Both the position numbers and the translations under genes were made by a program. A stretch of 64,000 bases of DNA from Turnera subulata (lineage: Eukaryota > Streptophyta > Magnoliopsida > Malpighiales > Passifloraceae), in assembly GCA_028386065.3 (NCBI GenBank), contig JAKUCV010001973.1, forward strand, positions 51,798 through 115,797, read 5' to 3'. Below, in pieces: positions 12,301 through 23,636 of the stretch; the first letter of the stretch is position 1; every line of letters starts with the position of its first letter. The notes beneath the pieces were generated by a model. The model did no database searches. It saw nothing but the letters and a program-made list of their open reading frames with translations, and was not told the origin of the DNA.

Positions 12301-13485
12301 GAATCGATGGAACTTTGGGGAAAAGATTGCTTGCCTTGTACTTTTCATGCTCTTTGAAGTTTTGCCAATAAGGTTTCTCTCTGTAACAATCATGAAAAAC
12401 CCGTCTTAACTGCAGGCACTGCAGAAGCAATAAAGTCATTAGTCTGTATAGGCTCTTAGTTTCGAGAGCAGGAGTTTTGAAATTTGTGTTGCATTACGAC
12501 TAAGTATATATATTGCTATGTTGGAATATGTGCTACTCCTCCTGAATACTCATATATGTACTGTGTGGACACTGTTTGGTAAAAGCAGTATTATATTGAG
12601 CCTGTTAACTTCCTGATTATAATAAAACCCAATTTGCACCGAGTCTCTAGAATTCAGTGTTTCACCTCTTGAACAGTATGGCATTACTTTTTGCTTCCTG
12701 TTGCTGCATTGGACAACAGGGTAAAACATATTAAGGCAGTTATCCTTGACTTGTAAATTGATTTGTTCTGCCCATGTTGACCATTTTATATCTCTCCTGC
12801 TCGCTTTTTCTTTCTAAGGAATGAGAAATTAGTGTCACGGGCAATTGAATTGAACGAGCAGCTCCAGAGAGTCCTTTCAAGACACGATGCCCTTCTTTCT
12901 GGTGTCTCTTCGCTTTCTGGTCGAACCACTGTTGCTGACAGAACCAGTTCAACTGCAAATCATTTTAACCATGACGAAACAGAGGAGGAAGATGAGGAGC
13001 CTGAGCAGCTTTTCCGAAGGTATGTCCATGCAGTATTCAACAAGCTGCCTCATCAAGCTCTTACACTTTCCGAAAGATGGGGGATGTTGCTAGTAGTTTA
13101 ATGGTTTAGCTTCTGCTATTACACTTCTACTGTTTGGTCAAAACCTGGCAGGTTAAGGAAGGGGAAGGCTTGTGCAAGACCTGAAGATGAAGGGAACTCG
13201 GAGGAACGTTTCTCCTTGGGCCTGCTTGGATCAGCCAATTCAGGAGGAAGATTGAACCGTCCCCTTATACGGCCAGTTGATTCGGAGCAGCCACGGGAGG
13301 CGGCGGTCACACATCAACCGGCTGTGGCAATTCCACCGCCTCCTGCAAAGCATGTAGAGAGGGAGAAGTTCTTCCAGGAGAAGAAGGTTGATGGTTCTGG
13401 AGTGGCTGGTCATATGAGGGGTCTTTCATTGCACAGTCGGAATGCAAGCAGCTCCCTCAGTGGGAGCATAGACTTTAGCGAATGA
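9326..13485 (+). CDS. TOL5: TOM1-like (TOL) VHS/GAT ubiquitin-binding adaptor
   Basis: TOL proteins bind ubiquitinated membrane cargo and act early in plant ESCRT sorting towards the vacuole. The 415-aa model has nine coding exons: 9326-9426, 9838-9916, 10070-10168, 10256-10369, 10759-10916, 11713-11788, 12200-12285, 12819-13019, 13152-13485. A VHS domain spans about residues 10-135 (contains [29 protein letters not shown] and [11 protein letters not shown]). A linker rich in Pro and Asn follows, then a GAT domain at about 184-268 ([20 protein letters not shown]). The tail has an acidic stretch, [26 protein letters not shown] and a Ser-rich end GSIDFSE. This C-terminus, the length and the neighbouring HER2-like and SnRK2 genes favour the TOL5 type (At5g63640). 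Other TOL members share the VHS/GAT core, so the paralog number is less sure than the family. A non-coding 5' exon and long UTR intron are likely. Confidence 0.93.
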
Positions 13486-14452
13486 TTTTGTTATTTTTTT
13501 TTTATTTTGTATGTAATAGGTGGTTGATCTGCTTGCTTACTACGGTTATGTTGGTGGGTTTGTGATGCTTTCTTTGATTTTGAGGTTGGTTTCTTATTAT
13601 TACAAATTTGGTGTCAGTGGGGTATACGATAGAAAGGTTATAGGCTTTATAAACTGTGCACCGAGATTGTGTCAGTGAATACTGTGTTATTTTGCGGTTT
13701 TATAACCTGCTTCTCGGGTTCTTCCAAGTATTCTTCACTTGCGTTTTCTTAGGCTAACCGGAACTCTGTTTTTCTGTCATTTTGGTATGTAATAGAACCG
13801 GTGCATGCATGTTTCTTATTGGTATTGTTATGCTTTATCCTTTGCTTTTCTCTCCTGTTTTTTGGAATGTGGGGTGGCCTTTGAACGAACTGTCTTGTTG
13901 AAAAACTTAAAAGATGGAGCTTCCTTGGAAATATTAAGTAATATGGAGAGAGCTAAAGTCTAGAATTAGCCAATTTTAATTATAAAGCGTTTTGCGGTTT
14001 TCGATCCCTCATGTAATGTAAAAATAAAAAGAAAAAACGCTCTTTTTGTTTTGTTGGTTTTTAGTGGAAGAAAGCCATGTATGTATGTTGTTGGATGGTA
14101 AAATTTTGGAAGCGCCAAAGGAGAGGAAAGAGGAAGATATTGTTTTTGGCAAATTTTATATATATAGATGATGTTATTAATTCATTATTAAAACCTAGAA
14201 GAAGGCGTGGGTGACCGTTTAATATTTGAAGTGAGGAAGGAAGTAGGGTTCGTGAGGGAAAAGAGAACCGACAAAGTTGTGGAGGGTTTCCTTGTGAAGG
14301 AGGGAACTCGTATTTTTTGTATAAATGGAGTACCTCCTTAGCTAAAACACACACCCTAATAGAATTGTTTGCAAGGAAGATCCATCCACACGCGTACACA
14401 CACAAAACACAGAGGAAAAAGAACAAAAAGAAACAACAATCGCCGGCCGGGG
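13486..14452. other. TOL 3' region and promoter of the Q-rich gene
   Basis: Holds the TOL 3' UTR and the upstream region and leader of the next gene. Apart from a TATA-box at 14320 and short A/T tracts I see nothing coding. Confidence 0.6.
14320..14326 (+). promoter_or_regulatory. TATA box of the Q-rich gene
   Basis: TATAAAT, 127 bp before the ATG at 14453. The spacing leaves a leader of about 100 nt, which is normal for a plant gene. Confidence 0.55.
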
Positions 14453-15298
14453 ATGGAGACTACTGTTCGGGAGGAGCAGAAGCCACGTACATACAGGATG
14501 ATGATGATGATGAATCTCAAAGAACAAGAACCCCAGCAGCAGCAGCAGCAGCAACAGCAACAGATACAGCAGAAGCCCCCTCTTGATGATGATGATAAGG
14601 AACAACAGCAGCTGAAGCCGCTAATTAGTAATCCACATTATCAAGCAATTTTGGCACAACAAGAACGATACAAATATCTGCAGCAGCAGCAGCAACCATT
14701 ACTGCATCATCAACAATACTACTACAATCCACTCGCCTACTATGGCAGTTACTATGGCAATTATTATCAAACGCAGCGGCAGCACCTACTAATGCTGCAG
14801 CAGCAGTATGAACAAGAACAACGTCGCAAGAAAGATATGACATCGTTCTTGGAGTATGATAACTCGTTTCTAACCCCCTGGAGTTGGAACCCTACTCAGT
14901 ACTGTCACCCCGCCGATTCTAATAATAATGCTAACCCTAGTCGTGATGGTGATGGGGCAGCTACTAGTAGTAATCCCGCACTCACTACAACACCACAACA
15001 TCCTTTAATCTTCCAACCCGGTTCCTTCTTTACCTATGATGTTGTGAGTTCTCCCTCTTTCTAAGTAATAAATTTTTGTGGTTTATGTAATTAGCTAGCT
15101 AGGTCGTCTATAATAATGTTAAATTTTTGTTTGCACCTAGCTAATATTATTATTCACATGCAGAAACCCAGCTTGAAGCCCGCACAAGGTGTCGTGGAAG
15201 GCGGTGCTCCAAATCCCCTCATCATTGCAAAAAAACCCATCCAGTCCAATTCCAATGCCCAGAAGAAGAATCCCCCAAAGCTGCCAAAGCTAACATGA
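14453..15298 (+). CDS. Gln/Tyr/Asn-rich protein of unknown function, two exons
   Basis: I do not recognise this family. Exon 1 (14453-15043, 197 codons) joins in phase 0 to exon 2 (15164-15298, 44 codons and TGA), giving 241 aa. The donor reads GTT|GTGAGT and the acceptor ATGCAG. The start is the second in-frame ATG; the first (14369) lies too close to the TATA box and would add a basic, low-complexity extension. The protein has polyQ tracts (residues about 28-38 and 77-81), an Asp run, an aromatic Tyr-rich core at about 89-102 (QQYYYNPLAYYGSYYGNYY), a helical Q/E/R segment, and Ser/Asn/Pro-rich sequence. Exon 2 encodes a basic Lys/Pro-rich tail (NPLIIAKKP, PPKLPKL). No transmembrane or signal segment is visible. 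If the intron is retained, the frame ends six codons later at a TAA at 15062-15064. The composition suggests a disordered regulatory or RNA/DNA-associated protein, but that is inference. Confidence 0.6.
14530..14573 (+). repeat. CAG/CAA trinucleotide tract encoding polyglutamine
   Basis: Mixed CAG and CAA codons encode the longest Gln run of the Q-rich gene. The tract could vary in length between individuals. Confidence 0.85.
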
Positions 15299-16240
15299 CA
15301 CTGTAATGGTGTTAATTAGAATGCAATACTACCTGTCAAATTGGTTCCTCTTTCTTTTCTTTTGAGTTTTCCCATATATATCATGTACCTCTGAATTACA
15401 TACATATATATATATACAGATAATTAACAACAATGGGTAGTAATTAAATAGAACCACATTTATATTTGAAAGTCGGAATTATTTGCTCATCTAATTAAGA
15501 ATGCAGTCTGTTTTCTTTTAACTTTTTCGTCTGGTGAATATAGAAATTGCAAGCCAAGTCAAGTCAAGTCTAGTCATACAACCAGAAAGAGAAAAATATA
15601 TATATAAAAAAATATATATATAAAGCGAGAGTCACACAACCGAAAATTAAAAAACAGATAAATCTAATGATTTTTTAAAAAGAAAAAGAGCAAAAAAGAT
15701 AAATACAATACAGATTCACTTTGTTTTCTTTTCCAAAATAATGGTAGGCAGTAAATAAAACATGAAAAGATAGGCCGAAGAGAGAGAGAGAGAGAGACAG
15801 AGGGAGAGTGGGATGGAATTGGATGAAGTGGTGTTGGTTTTTTCTATTTTTTTTGGTTTTGATAAGTCACTCTCCCAGTTCCACACATGGGACACCACTA
15901 TTTCCTTACCAAACATTATGACGATGAAACAACAAAAATGCTTCTCTCTTCTCCCCCATAAAAAGAAACACTTGGGAGTGAATTACAACACTAAAAACTT
16001 CCCATCTCATTGGAAATGAAAGCTTAGATTTTTAAACCAGGCAGTAATTCTTCTCCCCTTTTACGCATCTGGGTAGTTATTGAATTGGCTGTAACAGTGC
16101 AGTATTATTGTCATTATTATTAAGGAGAGGGGCGTGTGCGTACAGTGGCCTCAGGTTTGGTGGTTGGGGTTAAGATATTGGAACTGGAAAAGTAAAGCAA
16201 GGTTCTTGGTTCTGTGTTTGTCTTTTTTTCATAGTAACCA
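15299..16240. other. Intergenic spacer before ferrochelatase
   Basis: Contains (AT)n blocks near 15404 and 15597-15622, a (GA)n tract at 15779-15797 and a CT-rich stretch just upstream of the ferrochelatase start. No coding signal was seen. Confidence 0.6.
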
Positions 16241-19200
16241 ATGATGAACTGTGGAACAATGAACACTGCAACTCCTTCTCCAGTTAAGATGTAAGTCTCT
16301 CTTCCTCTCTCTTACTTCCACTCAATTCTTGATCTCTGTACTTGCCTTGTACCCGTAGCTACTTGGAAACTTCTTCTTTTAAAAAAACTATACTCTTGTA
16401 AAGCCTCTTCCTTTGGTAAGAATAGGAAGCTAACAATGCCGGCAAACAACTGTTAACAGAAGAGCAAAACGTGTTTCTGTTTAAATTATACTGAGTTGGT
16501 ATCTTGTTTGTATCAAATTGTATAATAGATGACTGGGAATTACAGGCTTCATTGTCCTTTGGTGTCGCAGGCTCTTGCCACGAGCTACTTGTACCTCCCA
16601 GAGGATTTGTTGTGTCTCTGGGTTCCAAGTGGATGCTTGTCGCAGTTCTAGTCTCTCAAAAAATCTTGTAGTTGCTGCTAAAGATTCAATAGGATGGTGT
16701 GGAACATCTTCTGTGTATTCGAAGCAACCTCTCAATAGATTTCTATTGCCCACGGGAGCTCTTGTGACTTCAAAATCCCAAGATATTCCCGTTCCACCTC
16801 TGGTGGGCGATGAAAAGATAGGAGTGCTATTGTTGAATCTTGGAGGTCCAGAGACTCTTGAAGATGTGCAGCCTTTCCTCTTCAACCTTTTTGCTGACCC
16901 AGTAAGAGTGTTGTTGCTTTAGCTTTTCATTTATAACCTTCTTTGCATCTAGCTTTTCAACTCATAAGGCGTCTGGTCTTACCAGCTTGGTTAGTGGTCC
17001 TCATCTTCTGATTGTTGGGCATTAAGAGATTGGTTAAGCTATGAGCGACCAATTATGAAACCTGTTAGCTCCTTCAAGTTTCCATCTTTTAACTTTGGGT
17101 TTTTTAGTTTATCAATTAGTTGTTGATGGTAGCGACCTGATTGTTTGTACAATTGCTAGATCAAATTTTACCGTTTACTTTGTATTATCTGTCAGGATAT
17201 TATACGATTGCCAAGGTTGTTTCGTTTTCTTCAAAAGCCCCTGGCCCAATTCATATCTGTTGTGAGAGCACCAAAGAGTAAAGAAGGGTATGCTTCGATT
17301 GGTGGTGGTTCTCCTCTTCGGCAGATAACTGACGCGCAGGTATATTCTTTTTCCTTTTATTGCTGAAGTTGCAGTTTCTTACATGCTGTTCCAACATGAA
17401 GCTGAATAGAAACAGAACAAAGATCTGCTAGATAGGCTGATCGATAGCTGCTCCCAGCGCCTGAAGGAGAGCATGCACATACAATTTAGATAGAGCTTTG
17501 AATTTCTCCCTGCTTTTTGCCATCTACTACATTGTCGTCTCATTTCTTGTTCTCTCCATTTAGGCTGAAGAGTTGAGGAAATCCCTTTGGGGAAAGCAAG
17601 TCCCGGCCAAGGTTTATGTTGGTATGCGGTATTGGCACCCATTCACTGAAGAAGCTATTGAACAGGTACAGTGGCCACCTTCACTCGAGTGTGAATTTGC
17701 TTCTACATACTATTGAGTGAAGATTGAGATACTGCATTTGCAATTTTGTTCTCGTGTTATTTGTTATTGTGCTCCAGATGATGCTTTGAAGGTTTGCGAA
17801 GCATGCAATTGAAATTACTTTCTCATGAGCAATTTTTCTAATGTTTATATTCAACTGATTGTACCTCTACATGTGATTTACTTCACTAATGAATATTTTG
17901 TGTCGGAAAAAATTACACATTTTGCTATCGTCCCTCTGGATGGGAACTGTCTACTGACTCTGTTGCATATTAAAGGTTGAAGCTTTTGAGGACCTAAAGC
18001 TGGTCTCTCCGTTTTGTAGATAAAAAGAGACGGGATCACAAAGCTAGTTGTGCTGCCACTTTATCCACAGTTCTCAATATCGACTAGTGGTTCAAGCCTT
18101 CGACTTTTAGAGAGCATATTCCGGTAATTATAAAGCACCTGTGATGTGAATTTATGTCTGAATATGTGTTCAAGCCAAAGTTAATGTTTTTGGATGATTT
18201 ATCAGGGAAGATGAGTATCTAGTTAATATGCAACACACAGTGATTCCTTCCTGGTACCAGCGTGAAGGATACATAAAAGCCATGTCAAACTTAATTGAAC
18301 AGGAGTTGAAAAAATTTGACAATCCTGAGAAGGTAATCTATTAATCTCTAATGCATTTGCTAAACAAAAGCACTAAAATACGATTCAAGAGGCTTCTATA
18401 TTGTTTATGATCTACCTGAGGTGTGTGCTTCACAGAAGGAATGAGCTGACGTTCTAATTCCAAAAGGAACATGGTGTTTCATGGTTGTCTATCCCATACT
18501 TAGAGTACTTTTTGGAAAAAAAACTCAAATATATTTTGCATCTAACGGCAGAATCCTCTCATCCATATATAAAATTCAATTAAGTTGAACCTTGATTGGA
18601 TTCTTCCCCCTTTCTTTATTTTCATTTTATTCACTACATAACGTTGAATTCTTCCTTGTAGGTTGTCATCTTTTTTAGTGCACACGGGGTTCCGCTTGCA
18701 TATGTGGAAGAGGCCGGTGATCCATATAAGGCAGAAATGGAAGAATGTGTGGATTTGATAATGGAAGAACTAGAGAAAAGAAGGATCACCAATGCATATT
18801 CTCTTGCTTATCAGGTATTTGTATATTTCTTGACTGTCTCTGATTTGCACTCATTGTATCTAATGAGATCTCTCTGTAGTCAAGGGGCTTGCCAACGCTT
18901 GGAGATATTAAAAACAATGATGATTGCTTCAATTTATGTCAGTGTAGGGCATGACTCTTTCATGAGCTTCACTTGATAGTTGTGAACATTCTTGCAGAGC
19001 AGAGTGGGTCCCGTGGAATGGTTGAAACCCTACACTGATGAGACAATAATTGAACTTGGGAAAAAGGGAGTAAAAAATCTTTTAGCTGTCCCAATTAGGT
19101 AACAGTTTTGGTCAGCTTTGCCCTCATATTGATAATTCTGAAGGCTCTTTTGTCTAAATTTTGATCTTCTCTTTTGTCTAAATTTTGATCTTCCTAACCA

Positions 19201-19828
19201 TCTCGTATTATTGATCTAGTATTTGAGGTTTTTAATAAAAGATAGAGTTCTCAAAATTTTGATATTTGATTCACAGCTTTGTTAGTGAGCATATTGAGAC
19301 TCTAGAAGAAATTGACGTTGAATATAAAGAGTTGGCTCTCAAGTCTGGCATAGAAAATTGGGGTCGTGTTCCTGCACTAGGATGTGAACCGACCTTCATA
19401 TCGGACCTTGCTGATGCTGTAATTGAGAGTCTTCCATATGTCGGAGCAATGGCAGTCTCAAATCTTGAAGCCCGACAGGTATCGATTGCAGTATGGTTTC
19501 GTTAGTAGCTGAGAGCTTGTAGCTATTCAAGACGAGGAACCTCAACTATTCTTTTCTGATGCATGAAAGTTTAATTTGAGATTTTGGATTTGGATTTTTG
19601 CAGTCTTTGGTTCCGCTTGGCAGTGTGGAGGAGTTATTGGCAGTATACGACTCGAAACGCAGGGAGCTACCTCCTCCCGTGACAGTATGGGAATGGGGTT
19701 GGACAAGAAGTGCAGAAACCTGGAATGGAAGAGCAGCTATGCTGGCAGTTCTTGTTCTTTTGGTTCTGGAAGTCACTACTGGAGAGGGTTTTTTGCACCA
19801 GTGGGGTATATTGCCATTGTTTCATTGA
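16241..19828 (+). CDS. FC2: Ferrochelatase-2, chloroplastic
   Basis: Inserts Fe2+ into protoporphyrin IX to make protoheme, the last step of plastid heme synthesis (EC 4.98.1.1). The 512-aa model has ten exons: 16241-16290, 16571-16901, 17196-17339, 17564-17665, 18020-18123, 18206-18332, 18662-18814, 18998-19098, 19277-19478, 19604-19828. The first ~105 residues are Ser/Thr/Arg-rich with few acids, fitting a plastid transit peptide. The core then shows [53 protein letters not shown] and FFSAHGVP, whose His294 is the metal-inserting His of the family. The last exon adds a light-harvesting-like segment with [10 protein letters not shown] and a hydrophobic helix. That C-terminal LHC motif marks the photosynthetic FC2 type and is missing from FC1. 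The first two codons are both ATG, and either could initiate. The gene converges on the SnRK2 gene. Confidence 0.96.
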
Positions 19829-20599
19829 ACCAAAGATCTCACATACATCTCTCTCGAATTTAATTGTCACTGCGAGATGTAAATTTTGTTCCTAAAGTGA
19901 CATCTTTTGGCATCGCACTTAGCATCTCTTGTAAGGATGCCTCAATGTGGATGTTGTGGCATTAGTGTCCACGGTCATAGATAGGTTGGGATTATCTGCT
20001 ATATGGTAATGGTATAGGTGCGGGCTGGCAACCCTTAGCTGGGTGAAAGAGGAAGATTAACTGCGTCATAGATTTTTATTCTTATTCTAGTTATACAGTG
20101 AAAATTTGGATGCGTCACTATATTGTAAAGCTTTGTGAAGAAAGGGTGGCCTAGAAAAGTTGAGGCGCCATCATCACCAGGCGCTTGCTAAGTAAGGTCC
20201 TAGGAAGAAGATAGTTCCGTGATCAAACGACAAACCAACATTTTATGAGCAACCAGGAAACCGTGTCTGTGCTTATCTACTGTATTTCACGCCATCCCTT
20301 CCTGGTTATAATAAATTCCTACCTTTCTGTTTCTGGGCTCGGGGGTATATCTCGATTGTCATATATGTAAATTTGCGTATTTTAGCAGACTGCATTTTTA
20401 CATGTCATATGAGCACCTTAAATAATCCCATACAGAAGTAACTCAAATTTCTGGTTAACAAATCATCATTACAAGACAAATGGATATATAAAGCTTAAGC
20501 AGCAGTTTTTATCTATTATTATACAAACAACAGCAATGTTTAAAGATTTGCATCAATGATCAAATCTTTTACCTAATAATCGAATAAAGGTCATGGTGC
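19829..20599. other. Convergent 3' spacer between FC2 and SnRK2
   Basis: About 770 bp holding the 3' UTRs of two convergent genes. No coding, repeat or RNA signal was recognised. Confidence 0.6.
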
Positions 20600-21239
20600 T
20601 TAACTTATATGAAATTCTCCACTTGCTTGAACCTCCTTGACCCTCTTGTCATATTCATCTTCACCATCATCATCTTCTTCCACCTGTGCATCAATGTCTT
20701 CCTCCTCTTCATCTTCACCTTCTCCCCATGCAAAGCCCCTGACAGGTTTAGATGATGGAGGTAAATGTCTTGCCTCCGCCACAATTCTCATGATTTCTTC
20801 CACGCTTTGTAGAGAAGAGCCAGCGGGGTTATCTCTCTGGTAATACATGGCTTGAGCTGATTCCGAGAGCTCCTTGGGCAAGTTCTTCAAGAACCATGGG
20901 TGGCTTTTGATCTCTTTGAGCGTGATTCTCTGCAGCAAAACATAAAATCATTGAATTCGGAGATATCTTTGGAGATGAAATCTAACAATGTTTCAACGAA
21001 GCATACCCTATATGGGTTTGCGACAAAGATGCGAGAGAGTAGGTGTCTGCAATCTTGAGATATATGGACATAGTCAGGGATTTTGTATTGCACGGCCATT
21101 ATTTTCTGCAGCAGAAGAACAGAGGAGGAGGAATGTGAATATGGATTAAAAAGAATGCTAGCTGGGGAACGTAATCAAAGAAGAGAGTCCTTGATCCACC
21201 TGAATTGTTTTCCTGAAGTTCTTGGGGTCATCTTGGTCC

Positions 21240-21274
<35 letters not shown>

Positions 21275-22604
21275 AGTAACTCCACACGACCATACATCTG
21301 CCAACTACATTTTGAGAAAACAAGTCATTACATACATGTCTATAGACAATAGTTGAACAAATTCTCTGCGCAAAATTTATGCTTGCTTGTTGATTGTACA
21401 TGCAGTGCAAAAAGATATGGATGACTCAAGCATATGGCGACATTTTAGAGTGTCTGTCAGAAAACAGAAAATAACTAAAATGAGGAGCACACCTTCCCAT
21501 CATACTCTCGCCTTGAGAGAACTTCTGGTGCTATGTATGCTGGAGTTCCTACTGTTGATTTTGGCCTCGAATGCAGCACAGCTGACTGCACAACAGAGAC
21601 AAAGGAAAGGAAAGAAGCATTGATGCCTCTGATTAGATGGAGCTCATTCATCAGCAACAAGAATACAAGTTAATTAATTGTGGGGGAGGAGTTCCAACCT
21701 TGGAGTAACCAAAATCGCAGATTTTCAAGCGAGGCGCAGGGCTTCCGTCTAACAGCGTATTTTCCAGCTTTAGATCTCTATGGCAGATTTGCTAGCACAT
21801 ATCCACCAGGGAAAGCACAAATAGGAATAAGCAAATGTTTAGAGGCAGAAAGTAGAAGGATCAAATAGAATCACAAAGTATTGAGCTGGGATCATACCAT
21901 AGAGTGGCAGAAATTGACACCAGAGATCAGCTGCTGGAAGAAATATCTAGCCTGTATATATATTTGTAAGATGAAATGAAATACTTGTCAAAATTAAGAA
22001 GCTGGTTAAGAAATTGGTGAAACTGTAGAGAGAAGGGGGAGGGAATTAAGTAATTGGGTTGACCTCATCTTCACTGAATCTACCAGCATTGCAGATTCGG
22101 TCAAAGAGTTCTCCACCAGCTGCGTACTCCATGACAATGGCCAGATGGGTGGGAGTCAAAACCACCTGGAATGGAACCACAAGATTACTTTTGGATTATA
22201 TTGTGGAAGAGATTTTTAATACATATATATATATATATATAGATGACCAAACAGCTGACAAAGAAGCAATATGGGGGATGCACTTGCCTCCTTGAAACGG
22301 ATTATGTTGGGGTGCCTGAGGGATCTGTGATTTATAATCTCCCTTGCCACATTCTCATCTATCTGCAAGATAGTAATAGATAAGTAGTAGAAGAAATAAC
22401 AATTGGAAGAGTAAAATTAATTGTTTGGAGGTACGCACAGGAGAAAAGAAGAAATTGAAGGGATGGAACAAACAAAGAATATACCTTGTGACCTCGCTCG
22501 ATGTATTTCATGGCAACAAGCTCTTTGGTTTCTTTGTGCCTGAGAAGCCTTGCCACCCCAAAATTCCCAGAACCCAAATCCTTAACCAACTCATATTTCT
22601 GCAT
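20600..22604 (-). CDS. SnRK2.5: SnRK2 Ser/Thr protein kinase, subclass I
   Basis: Osmotic-stress-activated SnRK2 kinase, 356 aa in nine exons: 22604-22485, 22362-22288, 22165-22064, 21951-21898, 21791-21699, 21585-21493, 21304-21200, 21105-21007, 20929-20600. All internal boundaries are phase 0, the usual SnRK2 gene structure. Visible are the Gly-rich loop GSGNFGVA (11-18), Lys33, HRDLKLEN with catalytic Asp123, DFG (143-145), and the activation-loop Ser158 in [10 protein letters not shown], equivalent to Ser175 of SnRK2.6. The SnRK2 box follows the kinase domain, and the tail is very acidic ([11 protein letters not shown]). The N-terminus lacks the long extension of ABA-activated subclass III and fits SnRK2.4/2.5/2.10; [19 protein letters not shown] and the neighbouring genes point to SnRK2.5 (At5g63650). 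Intron 2 uses a GC donor. Family certain, paralog number probable. Confidence 0.94.
22219..22241. repeat. (AT)n microsatellite in SnRK2 intron 2
   Basis: Short TA-dinucleotide run inside the same intron that has the GC donor. Confidence 0.8.
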
Positions 22605-23391
22605 CTTTTTTTTTTTTTTTGATTCCCTTTGTTGTTTGTTCTCTCTGATGATCACTAGCTAGCTAGGAACTGGAGAAACTAATAGAAGGATAAATTGGAG
22701 CAGATTCTATGATGGTGCAGTAGTGATGAGAAATAAGTAACATGCAACTTAGCTATTGATGTTTCTTGATTTCAGTGTTGGTGTGAACTCTTATCTATAT
22801 CTTCTTTCTTGAATACTAGTATTTTGCTTGGCAATCACTACTCCTGGCTGGGTGGCTGCCGTGCAATACACATAAATGTAAGCTAAGCAGCCTAAGGAGG
22901 GTGAGGGTGGTGCTGGTTGGGATTATATATGTATATATAATGCTTTTTTAAAAGAAGAAGAAAAAAAAGTGTAACGGATGGGAGAGGGTGGAGATTAATG
23001 GAGGGGAGGAGGAGGTAGAGAGATGAGTTTGTGACTTTCTGATGAGTTGTGAGATATGATGAAGAGTATAGTGTTAAATAATGAGATTATTATGGATGGT
23101 TATGGGTGAGGAGGAGAAAGTGACAGTGGTGGATGGCTGGATGTGTGGGAAGGGGGGGAGGGAGGGAGAGCACGTGGAGGGGGCGTTTAAATATTAGTTT
23201 CCAATCTGCAATAACACCTTAAAAAAAAAAAAAATAGTATGGGATGTTGGGAATCCATATGACCACCACCACCACCGGCTTCACTCCCATCCAATCCAAT
23301 CCATTCACTGCCTTCTTCATTCCAAGAATTTCCATTAAAAAGAAATACTGAAAGTATTCTAAAGCCCTTAGTAGTTAGTTAGTTAGTAGTA
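22605..23391. other. SnRK2 upstream region
   Basis: Promoter-side sequence of the SnRK2 gene. It has a poly-A leader run next to the ATG, GA-rich blocks (22975-23170) and one G-box. No coding signal. Confidence 0.55.
23171..23176. promoter_or_regulatory. G-box / ABRE-like CACGTG upstream of SnRK2
   Basis: CACGTG in GAGCACGTGGAG, about 570 bp upstream of the SnRK2 ATG. It is a typical stress-promoter element. Function here is inferred only from position. Confidence 0.35.
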
Positions 23392-23407
23392 GTAAAGAGT
23401 AATAGGT
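23392..23407 (+). repeat. Left target-site duplication of the SINE
   Basis: GTAAAGAGTAATAGGT is repeated perfectly at 23621-23636 on the other side of the SINE. Confidence 0.9.
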
Positions 23408-23620
23408 ACCAATTGAGGTTGGTTTAAGTGGTAAGCGACTTCTTCCGCTTAAGCGAGGTCTCGGGTTCGAGTACACGTGTGCGCAGAAAACTTCATTTGG
23501 GAGACTCACCCACCATTACCTAGGTGCGCCACCCGAGTCAAGCTGGATTTAGTCTGGTGCCTTTGATGTCCTTAAAAGTGGACTGGCCCAGTATACCGGT
23601 AGGAAACCAAAAAAAAAAAA
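23408..23620 (+). mobile_element. tRNA-derived SINE, full length
   Basis: A 213-bp element flanked by a perfect 16-bp target-site duplication. The head has an RNA polymerase III A-box-like GGTTTAAGTGGTAAGCG and, about 45 bp downstream, a B-box GGTTCGAGTAC. A tRNA-unrelated body follows (GTGCGCCACCCGAGTC, AGTCTGGTGCC), then a 3' poly-A tail of about 11 bases. This is the standard structure of a tRNA-headed SINE mobilised by a LINE. The perfect duplication suggests a fairly recent insertion. The element includes a CACGTG at 23474-23479. A shortened relative lies at 37808-37860. I cannot name the family from memory. Confidence 0.88.
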
Positions 23621-23636
23621 GTAAAGAGTAATAGGT
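23621..23636 (+). repeat. Right target-site duplication of the SINE
   Basis: Perfect copy of 23392-23407, directly after the SINE poly-A tail. Confidence 0.9.

Noticed and set aside
14342..14605. Minus-strand Leu/His-rich frame opposite the Q-rich gene
   Set aside because: Antisense translation of CAG and GAT repeats.
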